Below, one piece after another: positions 1 to 4,832 of a stretch of DNA of 10,556 nucleotides. Location of the stretch: assembly GCA_028281075.1 (NCBI GenBank), contig JANQKO010000249.1:1-10556 (forward strand), read 5' to 3'. How positions within the stretch are numbered: the stretch's first letter is position 1; the number at the start of each line of letters is the position of its first letter. The notes below the pieces were generated by a model that did not search any database, was not told where the DNA came from, and saw nothing but the letters and a program-made list of their open reading frames with translations. This stretch comes from Alphaproteobacteria bacterium (GTDB lineage: Bacteria; Pseudomonadota; Alphaproteobacteria; GCA-2731375). The position numbers and the translations under genes were made by a program.

Positions 1-617
1 GCGTGGAGCATGAGATGGCCGAGCCCGGCGCTGGAGCCGACCCACTCGCCGACCACGGCGCCGATCGGCGCCACGGCCGTGGCCACGCGCAGGCCCGACG
101 CGCGCGCCGGCAGGGCCGCCGGCACCCGGACCTTGAACAGGATGGCCGTGCGCGAGGCGTTCATGGTGCGCGCCAGGTCGAGCCAGCCCGGCTCGGTGCG
201 CCGCAGCCCGTCCAGCAGGCTGGCGGTGACCGGGAAGAAGATGATGATCGCCGCCATCGTCACCTTGGAGGCGATGCCGTAGCCCAGCCACAGCACCAGC
301 AGCGGCGCCAGCGCGAAGAACGGGATCGACGGCGCGATCACCAGCACCGGGAACAGCCAGCGCCGGACGCCGGTGTGATAGCCGATCAGGACGGCGCTGA
401 CGGCGCCGAGGCCACTGCCGAGCGCGAAGCCGAGCAGGATCTCGATCAGGGTGATGCCGGCATGCCGGGCGATGAGGCCGGCGCGCGCGACCCACGTTTC
501 CAGCACCTGCAGCGGCCCCGGCAGGATATAGGGCGGCAGCTCGTTCAGGCTGACGATGATCTGCCAGACCGACAGCAGGCCGGCGACGGTAACGGCGATA
601 CGGAGCAAGCGGTTCAT
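1..617 (-). CDS. thiX: ABC transporter inner-membrane permease, thiamine-precursor type (partial)
   Basis: This is the membrane channel subunit of an ABC importer and is cut by the left edge, so only about 205 N-terminal residues are visible. Translation from 617 gives a hydrophobic N-terminus (MNRLLRIAVTVAGLL), several membrane-spanning stretches, and the cytoplasmic coupling loop typical of binding-protein-dependent permeases (APLLVLWLGYGIASK, followed by FFPV). The start codon shares four bases (ATGA) with the stop codon of the ATPase gene, which implies translational coupling. Family resemblance is to the SsuC/TauC/ThiX group. Assignment to thiamine or hydroxymethylpyrimidine uptake rests on the TPP riboswitch at the head of the operon, not on the permease itself. 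The substrate-binding protein (ThiY) is not in the window and may lie beyond the left edge. Confidence 0.85.
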   Translation of the reverse strand, partial: MNRLLRIAVTVAGLLSVWQIIVSLNELPPYILPGPLQVLETWVARAGLIARHAGITLIEILLGFALGSGLGAVSAVLIGYHTGVRRWLFPVLVIAPSIPFFALAPLLVLWLGYGIASKVTMAAIIIFFPVTASLLDGLRRTEPGWLDLARTMNASRTAILFKVRVPAALPARASGLRVATAVAPIGAVVGEWVGSSAGLGHLMLH

Positions 618-1384
618 GCCGCCGGCTCCCCGCCGCCGAGCCGGCGCAGCAGCTCGGCATAGCGCGCGTGCAGGGCCATGTCGGTGGCGTCGCGGGGCGG
701 CGGCCCGGCCGGCCTGAGCGGTGTCCGCAGCACGGCCGGCGCGCCACTCAGCACGTGAACCACGTGCCCCAGCCGCAGCGCCTCCAGCGGATCGTGCGTT
801 ACCAGCAAGACCGTGCGATCGGCCAGCAGCTCGGCCGCCAGGTCCTGCAGCTTCAGCCGGGTCAAGGCGTCGAGCGACGAGAACGGCTCGTCCATCAGCA
901 CGACGGGCCGGTCCTCCATCAGCGTGCGGGCCAGCGCCGCCCGCTGTCGCATGCCGCCCGACAGCACCCGGGGCCGGTCGCCGGCCCGGTCGGCGAGCCC
1001 GACATGTTTCAGCAAGGCCAGCGCCCGCGCGCGATCCGGCCGCTCGCCGCGCAGCCGGCTGCCCAGCAGGACGTTGTCGATGACGGTCAGCCAGGGATAG
1101 AGCAGGTCCCGCTGATCCATGTAGGCGACGCGGCCGTCCAGCGGCCCACCGTCGCTCGCCGCCAGCGCCGTCGCCGTCGCGGTCGGCGCCAGACCGGCGA
1201 TCAGCCGCAGCAGGCTGCTCTTGCCGACCCCGGACGGACCCAGCAGGCAGGTGATCTCGCCGGCCGGCAGATCGAGGTCGAGATCGCGAAAGACGCCGCG
1301 CCCGTCATAGTCCAGCGACGCGCCCCGCAGCGTCAGCCCGACTCCGGGCGCGAAAAAATGGTCTTCTTGTGTGATGGCAACCAT
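614..1384 (-). CDS. thiZ: ABC transporter ATP-binding protein, thiamine-precursor uptake
   Basis: A 256-residue ATPase that would drive the neighbouring permease from the cytoplasmic face. All ABC motifs are intact: Walker A GPSGVGKSS at residues 49-57, Q-loop Gln91, signature LSGGMRQRAALAR at about 141-153, Walker B VVLMDEP at 161-167, D-loop SSLD at 169-172 and the switch His197 in LLVTHD. The length is normal for the NitT/SsuB/TauB/ThiZ group. The ATG at 1384 is chosen because it follows the TPP aptamer at once, with purine-rich AGGGACGAG six to ten bases upstream. The gene is first in its operon; its stop overlaps the permease start. Expression should fall when thiamine pyrophosphate is plentiful. 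The transported molecule (thiamine, HMP or formylaminopyrimidine) cannot be told from sequence. Confidence 0.88.
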   Translation of the reverse strand: MVAITQEDHFFAPGVGLTLRGASLDYDGRGVFRDLDLDLPAGEITCLLGPSGVGKSSLLRLIAGLAPTATATALAASDGGPLDGRVAYMDQRDLLYPWLTVIDNVLLGSRLRGERPDRARALALLKHVGLADRAGDRPRVLSGGMRQRAALARTLMEDRPVVLMDEPFSSLDALTRLKLQDLAAELLADRTVLLVTHDPLEALRLGHVVHVLSGAPAVLRTPLRPAGPPPRDATDMALHARYAELLRRLGGGEPAA

Positions 1385-1390
1385 GACGCA

Positions 1391-1485
1391 CTCGTCCCTA
1401 CGCCGGCATGAACCGGATCAGGTTCGAGGGGTCGTTCCGCCTACCGGAACCTCTCAGCCCAAACGGGGCTCCCCCCAGTGACGAG
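1391..1485 (-). promoter_or_regulatory. TPP riboswitch (thi box)
   Basis: Read on the minus strand, this 95-base element has the conserved thi-box core: GGGGGAGCC near the 5' end, GGGCTGAGAGG, then ACCC, GAACCTGATCCGG and GCCGGCGTAGGGA near the 3' end. A variable arm with stem GTTCCG/CGGAAC sits at the usual insertion point after CTGAGAGG. The closing helix P1 is CTCGTC (1485-1480) paired with GACGAG (1396-1391), a perfect 6-bp match. The downstream ATG is only six bases from the 3' end of P1, so the ribosome binding site lies inside the aptamer. Ligand binding should therefore block translation initiation directly. No separate terminator is visible. Confidence 0.95.
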
Positions 1486-1488
1486 GTG

Positions 1489-1517
1489 AATATAGGGACT
1501 GCAATCGCCCTTGCCCA
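1489..1517 (-). promoter_or_regulatory. Putative promoter of the thiZ-thiX operon
   Basis: On the minus strand a TATATT hexamer (1494-1489) resembles a -10 box. A weak TGGGCA (1517-1512, four of six matches to TTGACA) lies exactly 17 bases upstream. Transcription would start near 1482, at the first bases of the TPP aptamer, which is where it should start. The -35 is poor, so the call relies on the -10 box and its position. Confidence 0.4.
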
Positions 1518-1556
1518 GCCCGCAGTTTCGTCGAGCCCCGGCCGCGACAGCCGGTC

Positions 1557-1585
1557 ATGACAGGCCCGTCGGGCCGGCATAGACT
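1557..1585 (+). promoter_or_regulatory. Putative sigma-70 promoter with embedded palindromes
   Basis: ATGACA (1557-1562, five of six to TTGACA), a 17-base spacer and TAGACT (1580-1585, four of six to TATAAT) predict a start near 1592, some 36 bases before the ATG at 1628. The -35 box overlaps a perfect 8-bp palindrome GTCATGAC (1554-1561). The spacer holds GGCCC-GTC-GGGCC (1563-1575). Both are placed where a repressor would compete with RNA polymerase. Confidence 0.45.
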
Positions 1586-1627
1586 GTGCCGGTAGGGAAA
1601 CGGCGCAATCGGAAGGGACCTGCGGCG

Positions 1628-1990
1628 ATGAGCGATAGCAGAGATCAGGCGGCGGCGACCGACGCGGAGGCGATGGTGAAGGACTACGGCGCGCCGGACT
1701 ATACGCGCCGGCTGGCCGACAAGATCGTGTTCGCGTTCAACCATGCCGCGGCGCTCAACCGCGACGACGTAGCCGAACTGCTGGAACAGGCGCTGGCCAA
1801 GTGCATCCAGGGCGAAAAGGACGACCGCAACGCGGTGGCGCTGGGCAAGACCGCGCGCTGGCGCGAATTCATCGTCTGCCGCGACGCCTACAAGGCGGCC
1901 CGCGAAAAGCACGACTACGGCTCGTCCGAACTGACCGCGGCGCTCGAACATATGAAATCGGCCTATGCCGAGTGGAGCGACCATCCCTGA
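1628..1990 (+). CDS. Conserved-looking hypothetical protein, 120 aa
   Basis: I do not recognise this protein. It is soluble, with no signal peptide or membrane segment, and appears largely helical. It contains DKIVFAFNHAAALNRDDVAELLEQALAKCI at about residues 31-60, written here only as a composition cue: alternating hydrophobic and acidic positions suggesting amphipathic helices. Two cysteines (59 and 84) are too few for an obvious metal site. The ATG at 1628 is preferred over an in-frame start at 1586 because AAGGGA stands about ten bases upstream. Its stop TGA shares a base with the ATG of the next gene (TGATG), so the two are almost certainly co-translated. Function unknown; the stable linkage to a DUF192 protein is the only clue. 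Confidence 0.8.
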   Translation: MSDSRDQAAATDAEAMVKDYGAPDYTRRLADKIVFAFNHAAALNRDDVAELLEQALAKCIQGEKDDRNAVALGKTARWREFIVCRDAYKAAREKHDYGSSELTAALEHMKSAYAEWSDHP

Positions 1991-2457
1991 TGGCCGCGCG
2001 CCGCGGCGTCGGCTTTCTGGCGGTGATCGTGCTGCTGGCCGGCCTGGCGCCGGCACGGCCGGCGGGCGCCGATGCCGCCGAGACGCTGCGCATCGTCACC
2101 CAGAACGGCCACTTCACCTTCGACGTCGAGATCGCCGACACGCCGGACAAACGCGCCCGGGGACTGATGTTCCGTGAATCCATGGCCGAGGACGCCGGCA
2201 TGCTGTTCATCTTCGAGCGCGACCAGGTGGCGTCGTTCTGGATGAAGAACACCGAGATTCCGCTCGACATGCTGTTCATCGCGCGCGACGGCCGCATCGC
2301 CGACATGCACCGCAACGCGCAACCGCATTCGCTGCGCTCGATCCGCTCGAAAATGCCGGTCTTCGCGGTACTGGAGATCAATGCCGGCCTGACCGCCCGG
2401 CTCGGCATCCGGGTCGGCGACCGGGTCGAGCATCCGGCCTTCAAGGCCGGCGACTGA
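1990..2457 (+). CDS. Exported DUF192 family protein
   Basis: A 155-residue protein with an N-terminal signal peptide (MAARRGVGFLAVIVLLAGLA, probable cleavage after Ala27) followed by a single DUF192 domain. The family hallmarks are plain: RARGLMFRESMAEDAGMLFIF, then FWMKNTEIPLDMLFI with G-R-I two residues later, and a C-terminal GDRVEH. DUF192 proteins are small beta-rich domains, usually periplasmic or membrane-attached in proteobacteria, and their biochemical role is not established. The start ATG overlaps the upstream stop by one base. The thioesterase gene begins six bases after this stop, giving a tight three-gene unit. Confidence 0.88.
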   Translation: MAARRGVGFLAVIVLLAGLAPARPAGADAAETLRIVTQNGHFTFDVEIADTPDKRARGLMFRESMAEDAGMLFIFERDQVASFWMKNTEIPLDMLFIARDGRIADMHRNAQPHSLRSIRSKMPVFAVLEINAGLTARLGIRVGDRVEHPAFKAGD

Positions 2458-2463
2458 CGGGCG

Positions 2464-2883
2464 GTGGCGCGGTCCGACGACATCCCGCCGGGCTTCGTAC
2501 CGGTCGAGCCCCGGAACCCCTTCGCCACGCTCTTGGGACCGATCTACGAAAAGGCCGGCGACGATGGCTTTCGCCGTGGCTTCCGGGTGTCGGACCGGCA
2601 CCTCAACACCGCCGGCATCGCCCATGGCGGCATGCTGATGACCTTCGCCGATATCCTGATGGGCCAGGCCATCCGCCGGGCCGGCGCCTTTCCGGCCGTC
2701 ACCGTCCGGATGACCACCGATTTCACCGCGCCCGCGCGTCTCGGCGACTGGGTCGACGGCACCGGCCAGACCCGGCGCGTCACCCGCGCGATGGTCTTCG
2801 TCCAGGCCGAGATCATGGTCAATGGCCGCCTGTCGCTGACCGCGACCGGCCTGTTCCAGCGCCTCCGGCGGCAGCGTGACTGA
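2464..2883 (+). CDS. PaaI-like hotdog-fold acyl-CoA thioesterase
   Basis: A 139-residue single hotdog domain that should hydrolyse a CoA thioester in the cytoplasm. The characteristic helix reads N-T-A-G-I-A-H-G-G-M-L-M-T-F-A-D (residues 48-63): Asn48, the HGG turn at 54-56 and Asp63 are the usual catalytic-helix positions of the PaaI group. The following strand VRMTTDFTAPARLGDWVDGTG also fits the family. The start is a GTG at 2464, six bases after the DUF192 stop; no better ATG exists upstream in this frame. Substrate is not predictable. No phenylacetate or fatty-acid genes are adjacent, so the name PaaI describes the fold only. Confidence 0.85.
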   Translation: MARSDDIPPGFVPVEPRNPFATLLGPIYEKAGDDGFRRGFRVSDRHLNTAGIAHGGMLMTFADILMGQAIRRAGAFPAVTVRMTTDFTAPARLGDWVDGTGQTRRVTRAMVFVQAEIMVNGRLSLTATGLFQRLRRQRD

Positions 2884-2905
2884 CCCGCTACCCGTTATAC
2901 GCGCG

Positions 2906-2919
2906 CGGACCACGGTCCG
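2906..2919. repeat. Palindrome CGGACC-AC-GGTCCG upstream of the RHH-like gene
   Basis: A perfect 6-bp inverted repeat with a 2-base centre, in the 104-base gap before the start at 2988. Its CGGAC/GTCCG arms recur at 3287-3297 in front of the next gene. It could be an operator; nothing in the sequence proves binding. Confidence 0.4.
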
Positions 2920-2980
2920 ATTAACCGGATTTTGGTAATGTTTCGCCAGAATCGGCCTGTTCGACCTGCCATACGGGAGT

Positions 2981-2987
2981 GTCATAC
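2981..2987 (+). promoter_or_regulatory. GTCATAC motif between Shine-Dalgarno and start of the RHH-like gene
   Basis: GTCATAC fills the gap between GGGAG (2975-2979) and ATG (2988). A related CATACGG stands 13 bases upstream at 2970-2976. The same heptamer forms the arms of the inverted repeat downstream of this gene. A protein bound here would cover the ribosome binding region at DNA level and sit just downstream of the transcription start. Confidence 0.35.
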
Positions 2988-3242
2988 ATGTCGTCGGTCT
3001 GGTCCGTCAGGGGCGTGTCGCCCGAACTGCGGCGCAGCATCGTCGAGGCCGCCAGCCGCGAGGGCATTCCCGTCGCCGAATGGCTGAGCCGCGCGATCTC
3101 GCCATCGCTCGCCAATGGCGCCGAACCGCGGCCGTCGGCGCCGGATGCCGCCAACGGGTCCGACGGCACCGTCGACGAGCTGCTGACCCGCATCGACGGC
3201 TGCCTGGCCGAGCTGCAGAATCTCGGCCGTCCCGGGCATTGA
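2988..3242 (+). CDS. Small ribbon-helix-helix-like protein, 84 aa
   Basis: The first 40 residues (VWSVRGVSPELRRSIVEAA, then EGIPVAEWLSRAI) look like the short RHH-like segment that alphaproteobacteria often carry at the N-terminus of PodJ-like and Sel1-repeat proteins: a strand, then a helix starting at a Ser/Asp-Pro-Glu cap, a turn and a second helix ending in a W-L pair. Here the segment stands alone, followed by a polar linker and a short amphipathic C-terminal helix (TVDELLTRIDGCLAELQNL). The ATG at 2988 is preferred over a GTG at 2979 because GGGAG lies eight bases upstream. DNA binding is inferred from the fold resemblance; the protein might instead use this segment for protein contacts. 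The next gene encodes a second putative DNA-binding protein. Confidence 0.7.
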   Translation: MSSVWSVRGVSPELRRSIVEAASREGIPVAEWLSRAISPSLANGAEPRPSAPDAANGSDGTVDELLTRIDGCLAELQNLGRPGH

Positions 3243-3246
3243 CCGG

Positions 3247-3277
3247 CGTATGACGATGCCGATACAGCCGTCATACG
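3247..3277. repeat. 9-bp inverted repeat CGTATGACG / CGTCATACG
   Basis: The arms at 3247-3255 and 3269-3277 are perfect reverse complements with a 13-base spacer, so the arm centres are 22 bp apart, about two helical turns. It fills most of the 67-base gap between the RHH-like gene and the HTH gene. No T-run follows, so a factor-independent terminator is unlikely. The arms contain the GTCATAC heptamer seen before the RHH-like start, which favours an operator. Confidence 0.55.
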
Positions 3278-3286
3278 GCCCGCCGA

Positions 3287-3297
3287 CGGACAGTCCG
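3287..3297. repeat. Palindrome CGGAC-A-GTCCG upstream of the HTH/coiled-coil gene
   Basis: A perfect 5-bp inverted repeat around a single central base, 12 bases before the ATG at 3310. It shares arm sequence with the palindrome at 2906-2919 but with a centre three bases shorter. Possible operator; it also occupies the Shine-Dalgarno position, where no strong purine box is seen. Confidence 0.35.
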
Positions 3298-3309
3298 GAT
3301 TGACGACCG

Positions 3310-3804
3310 ATGCCGCCGTCCCAGCCCGAGCAGGAAAGCCCCCTCGATCTGCCGGATGCCGCGCGCCGGCTCGGCATCAGCATCGAGGCCGTGCAGACCG
3401 CCCTCGACCGTGGCCTGCTGCGCGGCATCCGTGCGCCGGACGGCCGCTGGCGGGTCTATCTCAGCAGCGCGGCCGAGAATATCGGCTTTCCCGATCCGGC
3501 GGCGGCACCCGCCACGGGCTCGGAAACCGGCGCCGCGGAGGTGCTGCTGCGCGAGCAGATCGACTATCTGCGCGGCCGCATCGAACGTCAGGACGCCATG
3601 ATCGCCGAAAAGGACCGCACGATCGCCGAGATCGCCGGCCGCGTCCTGCAGCTCGGCGAGACCGCCATCCTGCGCGAGGCGCCGGCCCAACCGGCGGCCG
3701 ACGCCGTCGCCGGCTTCGAGGCCCGCTACCAGCAGGCCATGCGCAACATGGCCGAAACCCTGGTGATGGTCCGCGACTATCTGGTCCGGCAGAAACGCGC
3801 GTGA
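3310..3804 (+). CDS. HTH (MerR/excisionase-like) plus coiled-coil protein, 164 aa
   Basis: The N-terminal domain (residues 11-50, LDLPDAARRLGISIEAVQTA with GLLRG and DGRWRVYL after it) has the layout of MerR/excisionase helix-turn-helix modules: helix, turn at LGIS, recognition helix, then a small wing. After a Pro/Ala linker, residues 78-118 (from VLLREQIDYLRGRIERQ on) form a strong heptad coiled coil, which should make the protein a dimer. A last helix with Met/Tyr runs to the C-terminus (FEARYQQAMRNMAETLVMV). HTH plus coiled-coil proteins of this build occur as small regulators or accessory DNA-binding proteins; the target is unknown. The gene follows the RHH-like gene by 67 bases and stops 14 bases before a convergent gene. 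Confidence 0.72.
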   Translation: MPPSQPEQESPLDLPDAARRLGISIEAVQTALDRGLLRGIRAPDGRWRVYLSSAAENIGFPDPAAAPATGSETGAAEVLLREQIDYLRGRIERQDAMIAEKDRTIAEIAGRVLQLGETAILREAPAQPAADAVAGFEARYQQAMRNMAETLVMVRDYLVRQKRA

Positions 3805-3818
3805 GGCCGGACGACGTT

Positions 3819-4406
3819 CTAGCCCGCCGCCAGCCGCTCCTCCAGGAGGTAAAGACGATCGCCGCCCCAGAACAGCTCGCCGTCCAGCACGAATGTCGGC
3901 ACGCCGAAGACGCCGAGCGCTTGGGCCTCGGCGCAGACGCGGTCGTGCGCCCGCCGGCCGTCACCGTCGAGAAAAGCCGGGAATGCGGCCGTGTCGGCAC
4001 CGGCCTCCGCCAGCACGCCGGCGATGGCGCCGGCATCCTCGATCGCCAGCTCGCGCTTCCAGAAGCGTTCGAAGACGCGGTCGTGATAGGCCCGGAACAC
4101 GCCCGCGCGCTGGGCGAACAGCATGCCGATGGCGGCGATCGAGGAATCGTAGATCTGCTTCGGCCCGCGAACGATCAGCCCGCGCTTGTTGGCCAGGCGC
4201 CGGGCGTCCATGTAGGCATAGCGGACCTTCCGCCACTGGTTTTCGTCCCTGTCCTCGACGGCGCCGAGGAACGACGGGATGTCGAGCGTGTAGGGCAGCC
4301 AGGTCAACGTGACGTCATACGTCCGTTCGAGCCGGTAGGCCGGCTCGACCGCGAGATAGGCATAGGGGCTCTTGTAGTCGGAATAGACCGTGATCTCGGT
4401 TGTCAT
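3819..4406 (-). CDS. GST-kappa / 2-hydroxychromene-2-carboxylate isomerase-like protein (DsbA-fold)
   Basis: A 195-residue thioredoxin-fold protein with the DsbA-type helical insert. The N-terminus reads SDYKSPYAYLA, the family signature in which the thioredoxin CXXC is replaced by a Ser-Pro motif (Ser13 at the catalytic position of HCCA isomerase and GST kappa). The middle has VRYAYMDARRLANKRG, and the C-terminal part GVFGVPTFVLDGELFWGGDRL carries the cis-proline (Pro170). It would use glutathione as cofactor or substrate; the true substrate is unknown, as for most paralogues. The ATG at 4406 is chosen over a start at 4505 because GAAGG lies about nine bases upstream and homology begins there. 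It diverges from the amidase operon across a 104-base region, and its start codon overlaps a GTCATAC motif copy (4402-4408). Confidence 0.87.
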   Translation of the reverse strand: MTTEITVYSDYKSPYAYLAVEPAYRLERTYDVTLTWLPYTLDIPSFLGAVEDRDENQWRKVRYAYMDARRLANKRGLIVRGPKQIYDSSIAAIGMLFAQRAGVFRAYHDRVFERFWKRELAIEDAGAIAGVLAEAGADTAAFPAFLDGDGRRAHDRVCAEAQALGVFGVPTFVLDGELFWGGDRLYLLEERLAAG

Positions 4407-4454
4407 ACCCACGCCTTCGCCGTCTGTCGGACATCGTCTGGCGATCCCGCCGCT

Positions 4455-4475
4455 AGCATGCCAGCATGCCAGCAT
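4455..4475 (+). repeat. 8-bp tandem repeat AGCATGCC in the divergent intergenic region
   Basis: Two full copies (4455-4462, 4463-4470) and a partial third (AGCAT, 4471-4475) lie about 35 to 55 bases before the amidase small-subunit start. Each full copy contains the palindrome GCATGC. The 104-base region separates the isomerase gene from the amidase operon, so a factor bound here could affect either. No convincing -35/-10 pair was found around it. Confidence 0.5.
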
Positions 4476-4510
4476 AACGCAACGGCGAGGGGAGAAGGGA
4501 GGCACCGCGC

Positions 4511-4831
4511 ATGACCGTCCGACAGTTACCGCCCGGCATCGACGCCACGCGCCTCGACCTTGCCCGCGAGTTCAGGGCCCGGCCGTTCGGCGCCCATAGC
4601 GGCGACCTGCAGCATCTGCTGAACGTGATGCGCGGCCTGCCGATCGCGAACAAGCACGTGCTGGTGATGACCGAGCCGCACCGGCAATGGACGCTGGCCG
4701 AGATGACCGGCCAGCCGCCGCTGCCCCGCCTGCTGTCGAACCAGGTGTTCCATTCCCTGGAAGAAGCGGAATGGCACGTCTTCAAGCTGCGCTGGCGCGA
4801 GCTGACCGGCGCGCCGCTGGAGATCGACTGA
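4511..4831 (+). CDS. dmfA1: N,N-dimethylformamidase small (alpha) subunit homologue
   Basis: A 106-residue protein with no signal peptide. It matches, from memory, the small subunit of Paracoccus dimethylformamidase over most of its length: the ARPFG motif near residue 23, LQHLLNVMRGLPIANKHVL in place of the family's LQRVHNYFRMQP segment, an aromatic W-T-L-A-E-M helix, and the C-terminal SLEEAEWHVFKLR in place of TEEEAMHAVFLRR. It is shorter than the roughly 130-residue characterised subunit, missing part of the N-terminal arm. In the known enzyme this subunit packs on the catalytic subunit and stabilises it. The ATG at 4511 has GGGAGG about eight bases upstream. It ends one base before the large-subunit gene, which strongly supports the pairing. 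Confidence 0.8.
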   Translation: MTVRQLPPGIDATRLDLAREFRARPFGAHSGDLQHLLNVMRGLPIANKHVLVMTEPHRQWTLAEMTGQPPLPRLLSNQVFHSLEEAEWHVFKLRWRELTGAPLEID

Positions 4832-4832
4832 G

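Noticed and set aside
3..662. Plus-strand frame opposite the permease
   Set aside because: Low-complexity Arg/Asp/Gln-rich product typical of an antisense frame; the minus strand encodes a clear ABC permease coupled to the ATPase.
1963..2985. Long minus-strand frame opposite the DUF192 and thioesterase genes
   Set aside because: Antisense shadow; both plus-strand genes have strong family motifs and the antisense product does not.
2988..3804. Toxin-antitoxin interpretation of the two small adjacent genes
   Set aside because: The RHH-like protein could pass as an antitoxin, but the second protein is an HTH/coiled-coil protein with no toxin-like fold or catalytic residues.
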